DNA of 64,000 bases from Membranipora membranacea (Eukaryota > Bryozoa > Gymnolaemata > Cheilostomatida > Membraniporidae): NCBI GenBank assembly GCA_914767715.1, contig OU612065.1:22940001-23004000 (forward strand), given 5' to 3'. Below the pieces are notes generated by a model, which was given only the letters and a program-made list of their open reading frames with translations, did not search any database and was not told where the DNA came from. Below, piece by piece: positions 23,737-38,160 of the stretch (position 1 is its first letter; every line of letters begins with the position of its first letter). A program made the translations under genes and the position numbers.

Positions 23737-26700
23737 GTGGGTATCACGCTTTTTTTTCGCTCGGATCAAAAAATAGATTTGCTTTTAACTCACCTCATGA
23801 GGAGGAGCAACTCCTGCTTATCTCGAATCTGCAAACCGTTTGGCTCTGTGGCTTTTCATTCTCCGTCAGCGCCCGTTTTAATTAGGGTCACTTTTGCTAA
23901 AAAAAAACATGCCATACGCCACCGATCAAAAATAAAAACTCTGTCGAATCTTTATCAAACTCCGACCAGTTCAAGCTCTTATCGGCCTTACTCTAAATCC
24001 AGAATATTGGAATCATCGGGTTAATAGGGGGGTAATTAAGCTGACTTTAAATTTGCAAAATTATACCAAGGGTGGGTATCACGCTTTTTTTTCGCTCGGA
24101 TCAAAAAATAGATTTGCTTTTAACTCACCTCATGAGGAGGAGCAACTCCTGCTTATCTCGAATCTGCAAACCGTTTGGCTCTGTGGCTTTTCATTCTCCG
24201 TCAGCGCCCGTTTTAATTAGGGTCACTTTTGCTAAAAAAAAAACATGCCATACGCCACCGTTCAAAAATAAAAACTCTGTCGAATCTTTATCAAACTCCG
24301 ACCAGTTCAAGCTCTTATCGGCCTTACTCTAAATCCAGAATATTGGAATCATCGGGTTAATAGGGGGGGTAATTAAGCTGACTTTAAATTTGCAAAATTA
24401 TACCAAGGGTGGGTATCACGCTTTTTTTTCGCCCGGATCAAAAAATAGATTTGCTTTTAACTCACCTCATGACGAGGAGCAACTCCTGCTTATCTCGAAT
24501 CTGCAAACCGTTTGGCTCTGTGGCTTTTCATTCTCCGTCAGCGCCCGTTTTAATTAGGGTCACTTTTGCTAAAAAAAAACATGCCATACGCCACCGTTCA
24601 AAAATAAAAACTCTGTCGAATCTTTATCAAACTCCGACCAGTTCAAGCTCTTATCGGCCTTACTCTAAATCCAGAATATTGGAATCATCGGGTTAATAGG
24701 GGGGTAATTAAGCTGACTTTAAATTTGCAAAATTATACCAAGGGTGGGTATCACGCTTTTTCTTCGCTCGGATCAAAAGATAGATTTGCTTTTAACTCAC
24801 CTCATGAGGAGGAGCAACTCCTGCTTATCTCGAATCTGCAAACCGTTTGGCTCTGTGGCTTTTCATTCTCCGTCAGCGCCCGTTTTAATAAGGCTCACTT
24901 TTGCTAAAAAAAAACATGCCATACGCCACCGTTCAAAAATAAAAACTCTGTCGAATCTTTATCAAACTCCGACCAGTTCAAGCTCTTATCGGCCTTACTC
25001 TAAATCCAGAATATTGGAATCATCGGGTTAATAGGGGGGTAATTAAGCTGACTTTAAATTTGCAAAATTATACCAAGGGTGGGTATCACGCTTTTTTTTC
25101 GCTCGGATCAAAAAATAGATTTGCTTTTAACTCACCTCATGAGGAGGAGCAACTCCTGCTTATCTCGAATCTGCAAACCGTTTGGCTCTGTGGCTTTTCA
25201 TTCTCCGTCAGCGCCCGTTTTAATTAGGGTCACTTTTGCTAAAAAAAAACATGCCATACGCCACCGTTCAAAAATAAAAACTCTGTCGAATCTTTATCAA
25301 ACTCCGACCAGTTCAAGCTCTTATCGGCCTTACTCTAAATCCAGAATATTGGAATCATCGGGTTAATAGGGGGGTAATTAAGCTGACTTTAAATTTGCAA
25401 AATTATACCAAGGGTGGGTATCACGCTTTTTCTTCGCTCGGATCAAAAAATAGATTTGCTTTTAACTCACCTCATGAGGAGGAGCAACTCCTGCTTATCT
25501 CGAATCTGCAAACCGTTTGGCTCTGTGGCTTTTCATTCTCCGTCAGCGCCCGTTTTAATTAGGGTCACTTTTGCTAAAAAAAAACATGCCATACGCCACC
25601 GTTCAAAAATAAAAACTCTGTCGAATCTTTATCAAACTCCGACCAGTTCAAGCTCTTATCGGCCTTACTCTAAATCCAGAATATTGGAATCATCGGGTTA
25701 ATAGGGGAGTAATTAAGCTGACTTTAAATTTGCAAAGTTATACCAAGGGTGGGTATCACGCTTTTTTTTCGCTCGGATCAAAAAATAGGTTTGCTTCTAA
25801 CTCACCTCATGAGGAGGAGCAACTCCTGCTTATCTCGAATCTGCAAACCGTTTGGCTCTGTGGCTTTTCATTCTCCGTCAGCGCCCGTTTTAATTAGGGT
25901 CACTTTTGCTAAAAAAAAACATGCCATACGCCACCGTTCAAAAATAAAAACTCTGTCGAATCTTTATCAAACTCCGACCAGTTCAAGCTCTTATCGGCCT
26001 TACTCTAAATCCAGAATATTGGAATCATCGGGTTAATAGGGGGGTAATTAAGCTGACTTTAAATTTGCAAAATTATACCAAGGGTGGGTATCATGCTTTT
26101 TTTTCGCTCGGATCAAAAAATAGATTTGCTTTTAACTCACCTCATGAGGAGGAGCAACTCCTGCTTATCTCGAATCTGCAAACCGTTTGGCTCTGTGGCT
26201 TTTCATTCTCCGTCAGCGCCCGTTTTAATTAGGGTCACTTTTGCTAAAAAAAAACATGCCATACGCCACCGTTCAAAAATAAAAACTCTGTCGAATCTTT
26301 ATCAAACTCCGACCAGTTCAAGCTCTTATCGGCCTTACTCTAAATCCAGAATATTGGAATCATCGGGTTAATAGGGGGGTAATTAAGCTGACTTTAAATT
26401 TGCAAAATTATACCAAGGGTGGGTATCACGCTTTTTTTTCGCTCGGATCAAAAAATAGATTTGCTTTTAACTCACATCATGAGGAGGAGCAACTCCTGCT
26501 TATCTCGAATCTGCAAACCGTTTGGCTCTGTGGCTTTTCATTCTCCGTCAGCGCCCGTTTTAATTAGGGTCACTTTTGCTAAAAAAAAACATGCCATACG
26601 CCACCGTTCAAAAATAAAAACTCTGTCGAATCTTTATCAAACTCCGACCAGTTCAAGCTCTTATCGGCCTTACTCTAAATCCAGAATATTGGAATCATCG

Positions 26701-29700
26701 GGTTAATAGGGGGGGTAATTAAGCTGACTTTAAATTTGCAAAATTATACCAAGGGTGGGTATCACGCTTTTTTTTCGCCCGGATCAAAAAATAGATTTGC
26801 TTTTAACTCACCTCATGAGGAGGAGCAACTCCTGCTTATCTCGAATCTGCAAACCGTTTGGCTCTGTGGCTTTTCATTCTCCGTCAGCGCCCGTTTTAAT
26901 TAGGGTCACTTTTGCTAAAAAAAAACATGCCATACGCCACCGTTCAAAAATAAAAACTCTGTCGAATCTTTATCAAACTCCGACCAGTTCAAGCTCTTAT
27001 CGGCCTTACTCTAAATCCAGAATATTGGAATCATCGGGTTAATAGGGGGGTAATTAAGCTGACTTTAAATTTGCAAAATTATACCAAGGGTGGGTATCAC
27101 GCTTTTTCTTCGCTCGGATCAAAAAATAGATTTGCTTTTAACTCACCTCATGAGGAGGAGCAACTCCTGCTTATCTCGAATCTGCAAACCGTTTGGCTCT
27201 GTGGCTTTTCATTCTCCGTCAGCGCCCGTTTTAATAAGGGTCACTTTTGCTAAAAAAAAACATGCCATACGCCACCGTTCAAAAATAAAAACTCTGTCGA
27301 ATCTTTATCAAACTCCGACCAGTTCAAGCTCTTATCGGCCTTACTCTAAATCCAGAATATTGGAATCATCGGGTTGATAGGGGAGTAATTAAGCTGACTT
27401 TAAATTTGCAAAATTATACCAAGGGTGGGTATCACGCTTTTTTTTCGCTCGGATCAAAAAATAGATTTGCTTTTAACTCACCTCATGAGGAGGAGCAACT
27501 CCTGCTTATCTCGAATCTGCAAACCGTTTGGCTCTGTGGCTTTTCATTCTCCGTCAGCGCCCGTTTTAATTAGGGTCACTTTTGCTAAAAAAAAACATGC
27601 CATACGCCACCGTTCAAAAATAAAAACTCTGTCGAATCTTTATCAAACTCCGACCAGTTCAAGCTCTTATCGGCCTTACTCTAAATCCAGAATATTGGAA
27701 TCATCGGGTTAATAGGGGGGTAATTAAGCTGACTTTAAATTTGCAAAATTATACCAAGGGTGGGTATCACGCTTTTTTTTCGCTCGGATCAAAAAATAGA
27801 TTTGCTTTTAACTCACCTCATGAGGAGGAGCAACTCCTGCTTATCTCGAATCTGCAAACCGTTTGGCTCTGTGGCTTTTCATTCTCCGTCAGCGCCCGTT
27901 TTAATTAGGGTCACTTTTGCTAAAAAAAAACATGCCATACGCCACCGTTCAAAAATAAAAACTCTGTCGAATCTTTATCAAACTCCGACCAGTTCAAGCT
28001 CTTATCGGCCTTACTCTAAATCCAGAATATTGGAATCATCGGGTTAATAGGGGGGTAATTAAGCTGACTTTAAATTTGCAAAATTATACCAAGGGTGGGT
28101 ATCACGCTTTTTTTTCGCTCGGATCAAAAAATAGATTTGCTTTTAACTCACCTCATGAGGAGGAGCAACTCCTGCTTATCTCGAATCTGCAAACCGTTTG
28201 GCTCTGTGGCTTTTCATTCTCCGTCAGCGCCCGTTTTAATTAGGGTCACTTTTGCTAAAAAAAAAACATGCCATACGCCACCGTTCAAAAATAAAAACTC
28301 TGTCGAATCTTTATCAAACTCCGACCAGTTCAAGCTCTTATCGGCCTTACTCTAAATCCAGAATATTGGAATCATCGGGTTAATAGGGGGGGTAATTAAG
28401 CTGACTTTAAATTTGCAAAATTATACCAAGGGTGGGTATCACGCTTTTTTTTCGCCCGGATCAAAAAATAGATTTGCTTTTAACTCACCTCATGAGGAGG
28501 AGCAACTCCTGCTTATCTCGAATCTGCAAACCGTTTGGCTCTGTGGCTTTTCATTCTCCGTCAGCGCCCGTTTTAATTAGGGTCACTTTTGCTAAAAAAA
28601 AACATGCCATACGCCACCGTTCAAAAATAAAAACTCTGTCGAATCTTTATCAAACTCCGACCAGTTCAAGCTCTTATCGGCCTTACTCTAAATCCAGAAT
28701 ATTGGAATCATCGGGTTAATAGGGGGGTAATTAAGCTGACTTTAAATTTGCAAAATTATACCAAGGGTGGGTATCACGCTTTTTCTTCGCTCGGATCAAA
28801 AAATAGATTTGCTTTTAACTCACCTCATGAGGAGGAGCAACTCCTGCTTATCTCGAATCTGCAAACCGTTTGGCTCTGTGGCTTTTCATTCTCCGTCAGC
28901 GCCCGTTTTAATAAGGGTCACTTTTGCTAAAAAAAACCATGCCATACGCCACCGTTCAAAAATAAAAACTCTGTCGAATCTTTATCAAACTCCGACCAGT
29001 TCAAGCTCTTATCGGCCTTACTCTAAATCCAGAATATTGGAATCATCGGGTTAATAGGGGGGTAATTAAGCTGACTTTAAATTTGCAAAATTATACCAAG
29101 GGTGGGTATCACGCTTTTTTTTCGCTCGGATCAAAAAATAGATTTGCTTTTAACTCACCTCATGAGGAGGAGCAACTCCTGCTTATCTCGAATCTGCAAA
29201 CCGTTTGGCTCTGTGGCTTTTCATTCTCCGTCAGCGCCCGTTTTAATTACTGTCACTTTTGCTGAAAAAAAACATGCCATACGCCACCGTTCAAAAATAA
29301 AAACTCTGTCGAATCTTTATCAAACTCCGACCAGTTCAAGCTCTTATCGGCCTTACTCTAAATCCAGAATATTGGAATCATCGGGTTAATAGGGGGGTAA
29401 TTAAGCTGACTTTAAATTTGCAAAATTATACCAAGGGTGGGTATCACGCTTTTTTTTCGCTCGGATCAAAAAATAGATTTGCTTTTAACTCACCTCATGA
29501 GGAGGAGCAACTCCTGCTTATCTCGAATCTGCAAACCGTTTGGCTCTGTGGCTTTTCATTCTCCGTCAGCGCCCGTTTTAATTAGGGTCACTTTTGCTAA
29601 AAAAAAACATGCCATACGCCACCGTTCAAAAATAAAAACTCTGTCGAATCTTTATCAAACTCCGACCAGTTCAAGCTCTTATCGGCCTTACTCTAAATCC

Positions 29701-32456
29701 AGAATATTGGAATCATCGGGTTAATAGGGGGGTAATTAAGCTGACTTTAAATTTGCAAAATTATACCAAGGGTGGGTATCACGCTTTTTCTTCGCTCGGA
29801 TCAAAAAATAGATTTGCTTTTAACTCACCTCATGAGGAGGAGCAACTCCTGCTTATCTCGAATCTGCAAACCGTTTGGCTCTGTGGCTTTTCATTCTCCG
29901 TCAGCGCCCGTTTTAATTAGGGTCACTTTTGCTAAAAAAAAACATGCCATACGCCACCGTTCAAAAATAAAAACTCTGTCGAATCTTTATCAAACTCCGA
30001 CCAGTTCAAGCTCTTATCGGCCTTACTCTAAATCCAGAATATTGGAATCATCGGGTTAATAGGGGAGTAATTAAGCTGACTTTAAATTTGCAAAGTTATA
30101 CCAAGGGTGGGTATCACGCTTTTTTTTCGCTCGGATCAAAAAATAGATTTGCTTTTAACTCACCTCATGAGGAGGAGCAACTCCTGCTTATCTCGAATCT
30201 GCAAACCGTTTGGCTCTGTGGCTTTTCATTCTCCGTCAGCGCCCGTTTTAATTAGGGTCACTTTTGCTAAAAAAAAAACATGCCATACGCCACCGTTCAA
30301 AAATAAAAACTCTGTCGAATCTTTATCAAACTCCGACCAGTTCAAGCTCTTATCGGCCTTACTCTAAATCCAGAATATTGGAATCATCGGGTTAATAGGG
30401 GGGTAATTAAGCTGACTTTAAATTTGCAAAATTATACCAAGGGTGGGTATCACGCTTTTTTTTCGCTCGGATCAAAAAATAGATTTGCTTTTAACTCACC
30501 TCATGAGGAGGAGCAACTCCTGCTTATCTCGAATCTGCAAACCGTTTGGCTCTGTGGCTTTTCATTCTCCGTCAGCGCCCGTTTTAATTAGGGTCACTTT
30601 TGCTAAAAAAAAACATGCCATACGCCACCGTTCAAAAATAAAAACTCTGTCGAATCTTTATCAAACTCCGACCAGTTCAAGCTCTTATCGGCCTTACTCT
30701 AAGTCCAGAATATTGGAATCATCGGGTTAATAGGGGGGGTAATTAAGCTGACTTTAAATTTGCAAAATTATACCAAGGGTGGGTATCACGCTTTTTTTTC
30801 GCTCGGATCAAAAAATAGATTTGCTTTTAACTCATATCATGAGGAGGAGCAACTCCTGCTTATCTCGAATCTGCAAACCGTTTGGCTCTGTGGCTTTTCA
30901 TTCTCCGTCAGCGCCCGTTTTAATTAGGGTCACTTTTGCTAAAGAAAAACATGCCATACGCCACCGTTCAAAAATAAAAACTCTGTCGAATCTTTATCAA
31001 ACTCCGACCAGTTCAAGCTCTTATCGGCCTTACTCTAAATCAAGAATATTGGAATCATCGGGTTAATAGGGGGGGTAATTAAGCTGACTTTAAATTTGCA
31101 AAATTATACCAAGGGTGGGTATCACGCTTTTTTTTCGCCCGGATCAAAAAATAGATTTGCTTTTAACTCACCTCATGAGGAGGAGCAACTCCTGCTTATC
31201 TCGAATCTGCAAACCGTTTGGCTCTGTGGCTTTTCATTCTCCGTCAGCGCCCGTTTTAATTAGGGTCACTTTTGCTAAAAAAAAACATGCCATACGCCAC
31301 CGTTCAAAAATAAAAACTCTGTCGAATCTTTATCAAACTCCGACCAGTTCAAGCTCTTATCGGCCTTACTCTAAATCCAGAATATTGGAATCATCGGGTT
31401 AATAGGGGGGTAATTAAGCTGACTTTAAATTTGCAAAATTATACCAAGGGTGGGTATCACGCTTTTTTTTCGCTCGGATCAAAAAATAGATTTGCTTTTA
31501 ACTCACCTCATGAGGAGGAGCAACTCCTGCTTATCTCGAATCTGCAAACCGTTTGGCTCTGTGGCTTTTCATTCTCCGTCAGCGCCCGTTTTAATTAGGG
31601 TCACTTTTGCTAAAAAAAAACATGCCATACGCCACCGTTCAAAAATAAAAACTCTGTCGAATCTTTATCAAACTCCGACCAGTTCAAGCTCTTATCGGCC
31701 TTACTCTAAGTCCAGAATATTGGAATCATCGGGTTAATAGGGGGGGTAATTAAGCTGACTTTAAATTTGCAAAATTATACCAAGGGTGGGTATCACGCTT
31801 TTTTTTCGCTCGGATCAAAAAATAGATTTGCTTTTAACTCACATCATGAGGAGGAGCAACTCCTGCTTATCTCGAATCTGCAAACCGTTTGGCTCTGTGG
31901 CTTTTCATTCTCCGTCAGCGCCCGTTTTAATTAGGGTCACTTTTGCTAAAAAAAAACATGCCATACGCCACCGTTCAAAAATAAAAACTCTGTCGAATCT
32001 TTATCAAACTCCGACCAGTTCAAGCTCTTATCGGCCTTACTCTAAATCCAGAATATTGGAATCATCGGGTTAATAGGGGGGGTAATTAAGCTGACTATAA
32101 ATTTGCAAAATTATACCAAGGGTATGTATCACGCTTTTTTTTCGCCCGGATCAAAAAATAGATTTGCTTTTAACTCACCTCATGAGGAGGAGCAACTCCT
32201 GCTTATCTCGAATCTGCAAACCGTTTGGCTCTGTGGCTTTTCATTCTCCGTCAGCGCCCGTTTTAATTAGGGTCACTTTTGCTAAAAAAAAACATGCCAT
32301 ACGCCACCGTTCAAAAATAAAAACTCTGTCGAATCTTTATCAAACTCCGACCAGTTCAAGCTCTTATCGGCCTTACTCTAAATCCAGAATATTGGAATCA
32401 TCGGGTTAATAGGGGGGTAATTAAGCTGACTTTAAATTTGCAAAATTATACCAAGG
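23737..32456 (+). repeat. Duplicated segment 2, right copy (26 monomers)
   Basis: This carries the same ordered markers as 13677-23401, ending with the shared GGTATGTATC monomer at 32122. Differences from the left copy include one L-S-N trimer instead of two (25414-26418), ATCATGCTTT at 26084, loss of GCTTCTAAC at 30107, AAAGAAAAAC at 30779 and GACTATAAA near 32097. The low divergence compared with differences between ordinary neighbouring monomers shows a recent event, provided the assembly is right. Confidence 0.95.
29772..32456 (+). repeat. Eight-monomer super-repeat, copy in segment 2 right
   Basis: This is the image of 20717-23401: L 29772, S 30107 (A10), A 30443, B 30779, C 31115, A 31450, B 31786, C 32122. 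It is directly followed by another copy of the same order, which makes a series of super-repeats from 29772 to about 40172. Confidence 0.92.
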
Positions 32457-35140
32457 GTGGGTATCACGCTGTTTTTTCGCTCCGATCAAAAAATAGATTT
32501 GCTTTTAACTCACCTCATGAGGAGGAGCAACTCCTGCTTATCTCGAATCTGCAAACCGTTTGGCTCTGTGGCTTTTCATTCTCCGTCAGCGCCCGTTTTA
32601 ATTAGGGTCACTTTTGCTAAAAAAAAACATGCCATACGCCACCGTTCAAAAATAAAAACTCTGTCGAATCTTTATCAAACTCCGACCAGTTCAAGCTCTT
32701 ATCGGCCTTACTCTAAATCCAGAATATTGGAATCATCGGGTTAATAGGGGAGTAATTAAGCTGACTTTAAATTTGCAAAGTTATACCAAGGGTGGGTATC
32801 ACGCTTTTTTTTCGCTCGGATCAAAAAATAGATTTGCTTCTAACTCACCTCATGAGGAGGAGCAACTCCTGCTTATCTCGAATCTGCAAACCGTTTGGCT
32901 CTGTGGCTTTTCATTCTCCGTCAGCGCCCGTTTTAATTAGGGTCACTTTTGCTAAAAAAAAACATGCCATACGCCACCGTTCAAAAATAAAAACTCTGTC
33001 GAATCTTTATCAAACTCCGACCAGTTCAAGCTCTTATCGGCCTTACTCTAAATCCAGAATATTGGAATCATCGGGTTAATAGGGGGGTAATTAAGCTGAC
33101 TTTAAATTTGCAAAATTATACCAAGGGTGGGTATCACGCTTTTTTTTCGCTCGGATCAAAAAATAGATTTGCTTTTAACTCACCTCATGAGGAGGAGCAA
33201 CTCCTGCTTATCTCGAATCTGCAAACCGTTTGGCTCTGTGGCTTTTCATTCTCCGTCAGCGCCCGTTTTAATTAGGGTCACTTTTGCTAAAAAAAAACAT
33301 GCCATACGCCACCGTTCAAAAATAAAAACTCTGTCGAATCTTTATCAAACTCCGACCAGTTCAAGCTCTTATCGGCCTTACTCTAAGTCCAGAATATTGG
33401 AATCATCGGGTTAATAGGGGGGGTAATTAAGCTGACTTTAAATTTGCAAAATTATACCAAGGGTGGGTATCACGCTTTTTTTTCGCTCGGATCAAAAAAT
33501 AGATTTGCTTTTAACTCACATCATGAGGAGGAGCAACTCCTGCTTATCTCGAATCTGCAAACCGTTTGGCTCTGTGGCTTTTCATTCTCCGTCAGCGCCC
33601 GTTTTAATTAGGGTCACTTTTGCTAAAAAAAAACATGCCATACGCCACCGTTCAAAAATAAAAACTCTGTCGAATCTTTATCAAACTCCGACCAGTTCAA
33701 GCTCTTATCGGCCTTACTCTAAATCAAGAATATTGGAATCATCGGGTTAATAGGGGGGGTAATTAAGCTGACTTTAAATTTGCAAAATTATACCAAGGGT
33801 GGGTATCACGCTTTTTTTTCGCCCGGATCAAAAAATAGATTTGCTTTTAACTCACCTCATGAGGAGGAGCAACTCCTGCTTATCTCGAATCTGCAAACCG
33901 TTTGGCTCTGTGGCTTTTCATTCTCCGTCAGCGCCCGTTTTAATTAGGGTCACTTTTGCTAAAAAAAAACATGCCATACGCCACCGTTCAAAAATAAAAA
34001 CTCTGTCGAATCTTTATCAAACTCCGACCAGTTCAAGCTCTTATCGGCCTTACTCTAAATCCAGAATATTGGAATCATCGGGTTAATTGGGGGGTAATTA
34101 AGCTGACTTTAAATTTGCAAAATTATACCAAGGGTGGGTATCACGCTTTTTTTTCGCTCGGATCAAAAAATAGATTTGCTTTTAACTCACCTCATGAGGA
34201 GGAGCAACTCCTGCTTATCTCGAATCTGCAAACCGTTTGGCTCTGTGGCTTTTCATTCTCCGTCAGCGCCCGTTTTAATTAGGGTCACTTTTGCTAAAAA
34301 AAAACATGCCATACGCCACCGTTCAAAAATAAAAACTCTGTCGAATCTTTATCAAACTCCGACCAGTTCAAGCTCTTATCGGCCTTACTCTAAGTCCAGA
34401 ATATTGGAATCATCGGGTTAATAGGGGGGGTAATTAAGCTGACTTTAAATTTGCAAAATTATACCAAGGGTGGGTATCACGCTTTTTTTTCGCTCGGATC
34501 AAAAAATAGATTTGCTTTTAACTCACATCATGAGGAGGAGCAACTCCTGCTTATCTCGAATCTGCAAACCGTTTGGCTCTGTGGCTTTTCATTCTCCGTC
34601 AGCGCCCGTTTTAATTAGGGTCACTTTTGCTAAAAAAAAACATGCCATACGCCACCGTTCAAAAATAAAAACTCTGTCGAATCTTTATCAAACTCCGACC
34701 AGTTCAAGCTCTTATCGGCCTTACTCTAAATCCAGAATATTGGAATCATCGGGTTAGTAGGGGGGGTAATTAAGCTGACTTTAAATTTGCAAAATTATAC
34801 CAAGGGTGGGTATCACGCTTTTTTTTCGCCCGGATCAAAAAATAGATTTGCTTTTAACTCACCTCATGAGGAGGAGCAACTCCTGCTTATCTCGAATCTG
34901 CAAACCGTTTGGCTCTGTGGCTTTTCATTCTCCGTCAGCGCCCGTTTTAATTAGGGTCACTTTTGCTAAAAAAAAACATGCCATACGCCACCGTTCAAAA
35001 ATAAAAACTCTGTCGAATCTTTATCAAACTCCGACCAGTTCAAGCTCTTATCGGCCTTACTCTAAATCCAGAATATTGGAATCATCGGGTTAATAGGGGG
35101 GTAATTAAGCTGACTTTAAATTTGCAAAATTATACCAAGG
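32457..35140 (+). repeat. Eight-monomer super-repeat with G-variant leader
   Basis: Order: 32457 (GCTGTTTTTT and CTCCGATC, ends GGGGAG), S 32792, then A-B-C at 33127, 33463, 33799 and A-B-C at 34134, 34470, 34806. The leader has T8 changed to GT6-like GCTGTTTTTT in place of the L change. The first B keeps AAATCAAGAAT. Small private changes include GGTTAATTGG near 34087 and GGTTAGTAGG near 34757. Confidence 0.92.
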
Positions 35141-38100
35141 GTGGGTATCACGCTGTTTTTTCGCTCGGATCAAAAAATAGATTTGCTTTTAACTCACCTC
35201 ATGAGGAGGAGCAACTCCTGCTTATCTCGAATCTGCAAACCGTTTGGCTCTGTGGCTTTTCATTCTCCGTCAGCGCCCGTTTTAATTAGGGTCACTTTTG
35301 CTAAAAAAAAACATGCCATACGCCACCGTTCAAAAATAAAAACTCTGTCGAATCTTTATCAAACTCCGACCAGTTCAAGCTCTTATCGGCCTTACTCTAA
35401 ATCCAGAATATTGGAATCATCGGGTTAATAGGGGAGTAATTAAGCTGACTTTAAATTTGCAAAGTTATACCAAGGGTGGGTATCACGCTTTTTTTTCGCT
35501 CGGATCAAAAAATAGATTTGCTTCTAACTCACCTCATGAGGAGGAGCAACTCCTGCTTATCTCGAATCTGCAAACCGTTTGGCTCTGTGGCTTTTCATTC
35601 TCCGTCAGCGCCCGTTTTAATTAGGGTCACTTTTGCTAAAAAAAAAACATGCCATACGCCACCGTTCAAAAATAAAAACTCTGTCGAATCTTTATCAAAC
35701 TCCGACCAGTTCAAGCTCTTATCGGCCTTACTCTAAATCCAGAATATTGGAATCATCGGGTTAATAGGGGGGTAATTAAGCTGACTTTAAATTTGCAAAT
35801 TTATACCAAGGGTGGGTATCACGCTTTTTTTTCGCTCGGATCAAAAAATAGATTTGCTTTTAACTCACCTCATGAGGAGGAGCAACTCCTGCTTATCTCG
35901 AATCTGCAAACCGTTTGGCTCTGTGGCTTTTCATTCTCCGTCAGCGCCCGTTTTAATTAGGGTCACTTTTGCTAAAAAAAAACATGCCATACGCCACCGT
36001 TCAAAAATAAAAACTCTGTCGAATCTTTATCAAACTCCGACCAGTTCAAGCTCTTATCGGCCTTACTCTAAATCCAGAATATTGGAATCATCGGGTTAAT
36101 AGGGGGGTAATTAAGCTGACTTTAAATTTGCAAAATTATACCAAGGGTGGGTATCACGCTTTTTTTTCGCTCGGATCAAAAAATAGATTTGCTTTTAACT
36201 CACCTCATGAGGAGGAGCAACTCCTGCTTATCTCGAATCTGCAAACCGTTTGGCTCTGTGGCTTTTCATTCTCCGTCAGCGCCCGTTTTAATTAGGGTCA
36301 CTTTTGCTAAAAAAAAACATGCCATACGCCACCGTTCAAAAATAAAAACTCTGTCGAATCTTTATCAAACTCCGACCAGTTCAAGCTCTTATCGGCCTTA
36401 CTCTAAGTCCAGAATATTGGAATCATCGGGTTAATAGGGGGGGTAATTAAGCTGACTTTAAATTTGCAAAATTATACCAAGGGTGGGTATCACGCTTTTT
36501 TTTCGCTCGGATCAAAAAATAGATTTGCTTTTAACTCACATCATGAGGAGGAGCAACTCCTGCTTATCTCGAATCTGCAAACCGTTTGGCTCTGTGGCTT
36601 TTCATTCTCCGTCAGCGCCCGTTTTAATTAGGGTCACTTTTGCTAAAAAAAATCATGCCATACGCCACCGTTCAAAAATAAAAACTCTGTCGAATCTTTA
36701 TCAAACTCCGACCAGTTCAAGCTCTTATCGGCCTTACTCTAAGTCCAGAATATTGGAATCATCGGGTTAATAGGGGGGGTAACTAAGCTGACTTTAAATT
36801 TGCAAAATTATACCAAGGGTGGGTATCACGCTTTTTTTTCGCCCGGATCAAAAAATAGATTTGCTTTTAACTCACCTCATGAGGAGGAGCAACTCCTGCT
36901 TATCTCGAATCTGCAAACCGTTTGGCTCTGTGGCTTTTCATTCTCCGTCAGCGCCCGTTTTAATTAGGGTCACTTTTGCTAAAAAAAAACATGGCATACG
37001 CCACCGTTCAAAAATAAAAACTCTGTCGAATCTTTATCAAACTCCGACCAGTTCAAGCTCTTATCGGCCTTACTCTAAATCCAGAATATTGGAATCATCG
37101 GGTTAATAGGGGGGTAATTAAGCTGACTTTAAATTTGCAAAATTATACCAAGGGTGGGTATCACGCTTTTTTTTCGCTCGGATCAAAAAATAGATTTGCT
37201 TTTAACTCACCTCATGAGGAGGAGCAACTCCTGCTTATCTCGAATCTGCAAACCGTTTGGCTCTGTGGCTTTTCATTCTCCGTCAGCGCCCGTTTTAATT
37301 AGGGTCACTTTTGCTAAAAAAAAACATGCCATACGCCACCGTTCAAAAATAAAAACTCTGTCGAATCTTTATCAAACTCCGACCAGTTCAAGCTCTTATC
37401 GGCCTTACTCTAAGTCCAGAATATTGGAATCATCGGGTTAATAGGGGGGGTAATTAAGCTGACTTTAAATTTGCAAAATTATACCAAGGGTGGGTATCAC
37501 GCTTTTTTTTCGCACGGATCAAAAAATAGATTTGCTTTTAACTCACATCATGAGGAGGAGCAACTCCTGCTTATCTCGAATCTGCAAACCGTTTGGCTCT
37601 GTGGCTTTTCATTCTCCGTCAGCGCCCGTTTTAATTAGGGTCACTTTTGCTAAAAAAAAACATGCCATACGCCACCGTTCAAAAATAAAAACTCTGTCGA
37701 ATCTTTATCAAACTCCGACCAGTTCAAGCTCTTATCGGCCTTACTCTAAATCCAGAATATTGGAATCATCGGGTTAATAGGGGGGGTAATTAAGCTGACT
37801 TTAAATTTGCAAAATTATACCAAGGGTGGGTATCACGCTTTTTTTTCGCCCGGATCAAAAAATAGATTTGCTTTTAACTCACCTCATGAGGAGGAGCAAC
37901 TCCTGCTTATCTCGAATCTGCAAACCGTTTGGCCCTGTGGCTTTTCATTCTCCGTCAGCGCCCGTTTTAATTAGGGTCACTTTTGCTAAAAAAAAACATG
38001 CCATACGCCACCGTTCAAAAATAAAAACTCTGTCGAATCTTTATCAAACTCCGACCAGTTCAAGCTCTTATCGGCCTTACTCTAAATCCAGAATATTGGA

Positions 38101-38160
38101 ATCATCGGGTTAATAGGGGGGTAATTAAGCTGACTTTAAATTTGCAAAATTATACCAAGG
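35141..38160 (+). repeat. Nine-monomer super-repeat
   Basis: Order: 35141 (GCTGTTTTTT, ends GGGGAG), S 35476 (A10), an extra monomer 35812 (preceded by GCAAATTTATA), then A-B-C at 36147, 36483, 36819 and A-B-C at 37154, 37490, 37826. Compared with the preceding unit it has one more monomer between S and the first A. The first B has AAAATCATGCC and is followed by GGTAACTAAG. Both marks recur 3,019 bp later at 39502. Confidence 0.92.
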
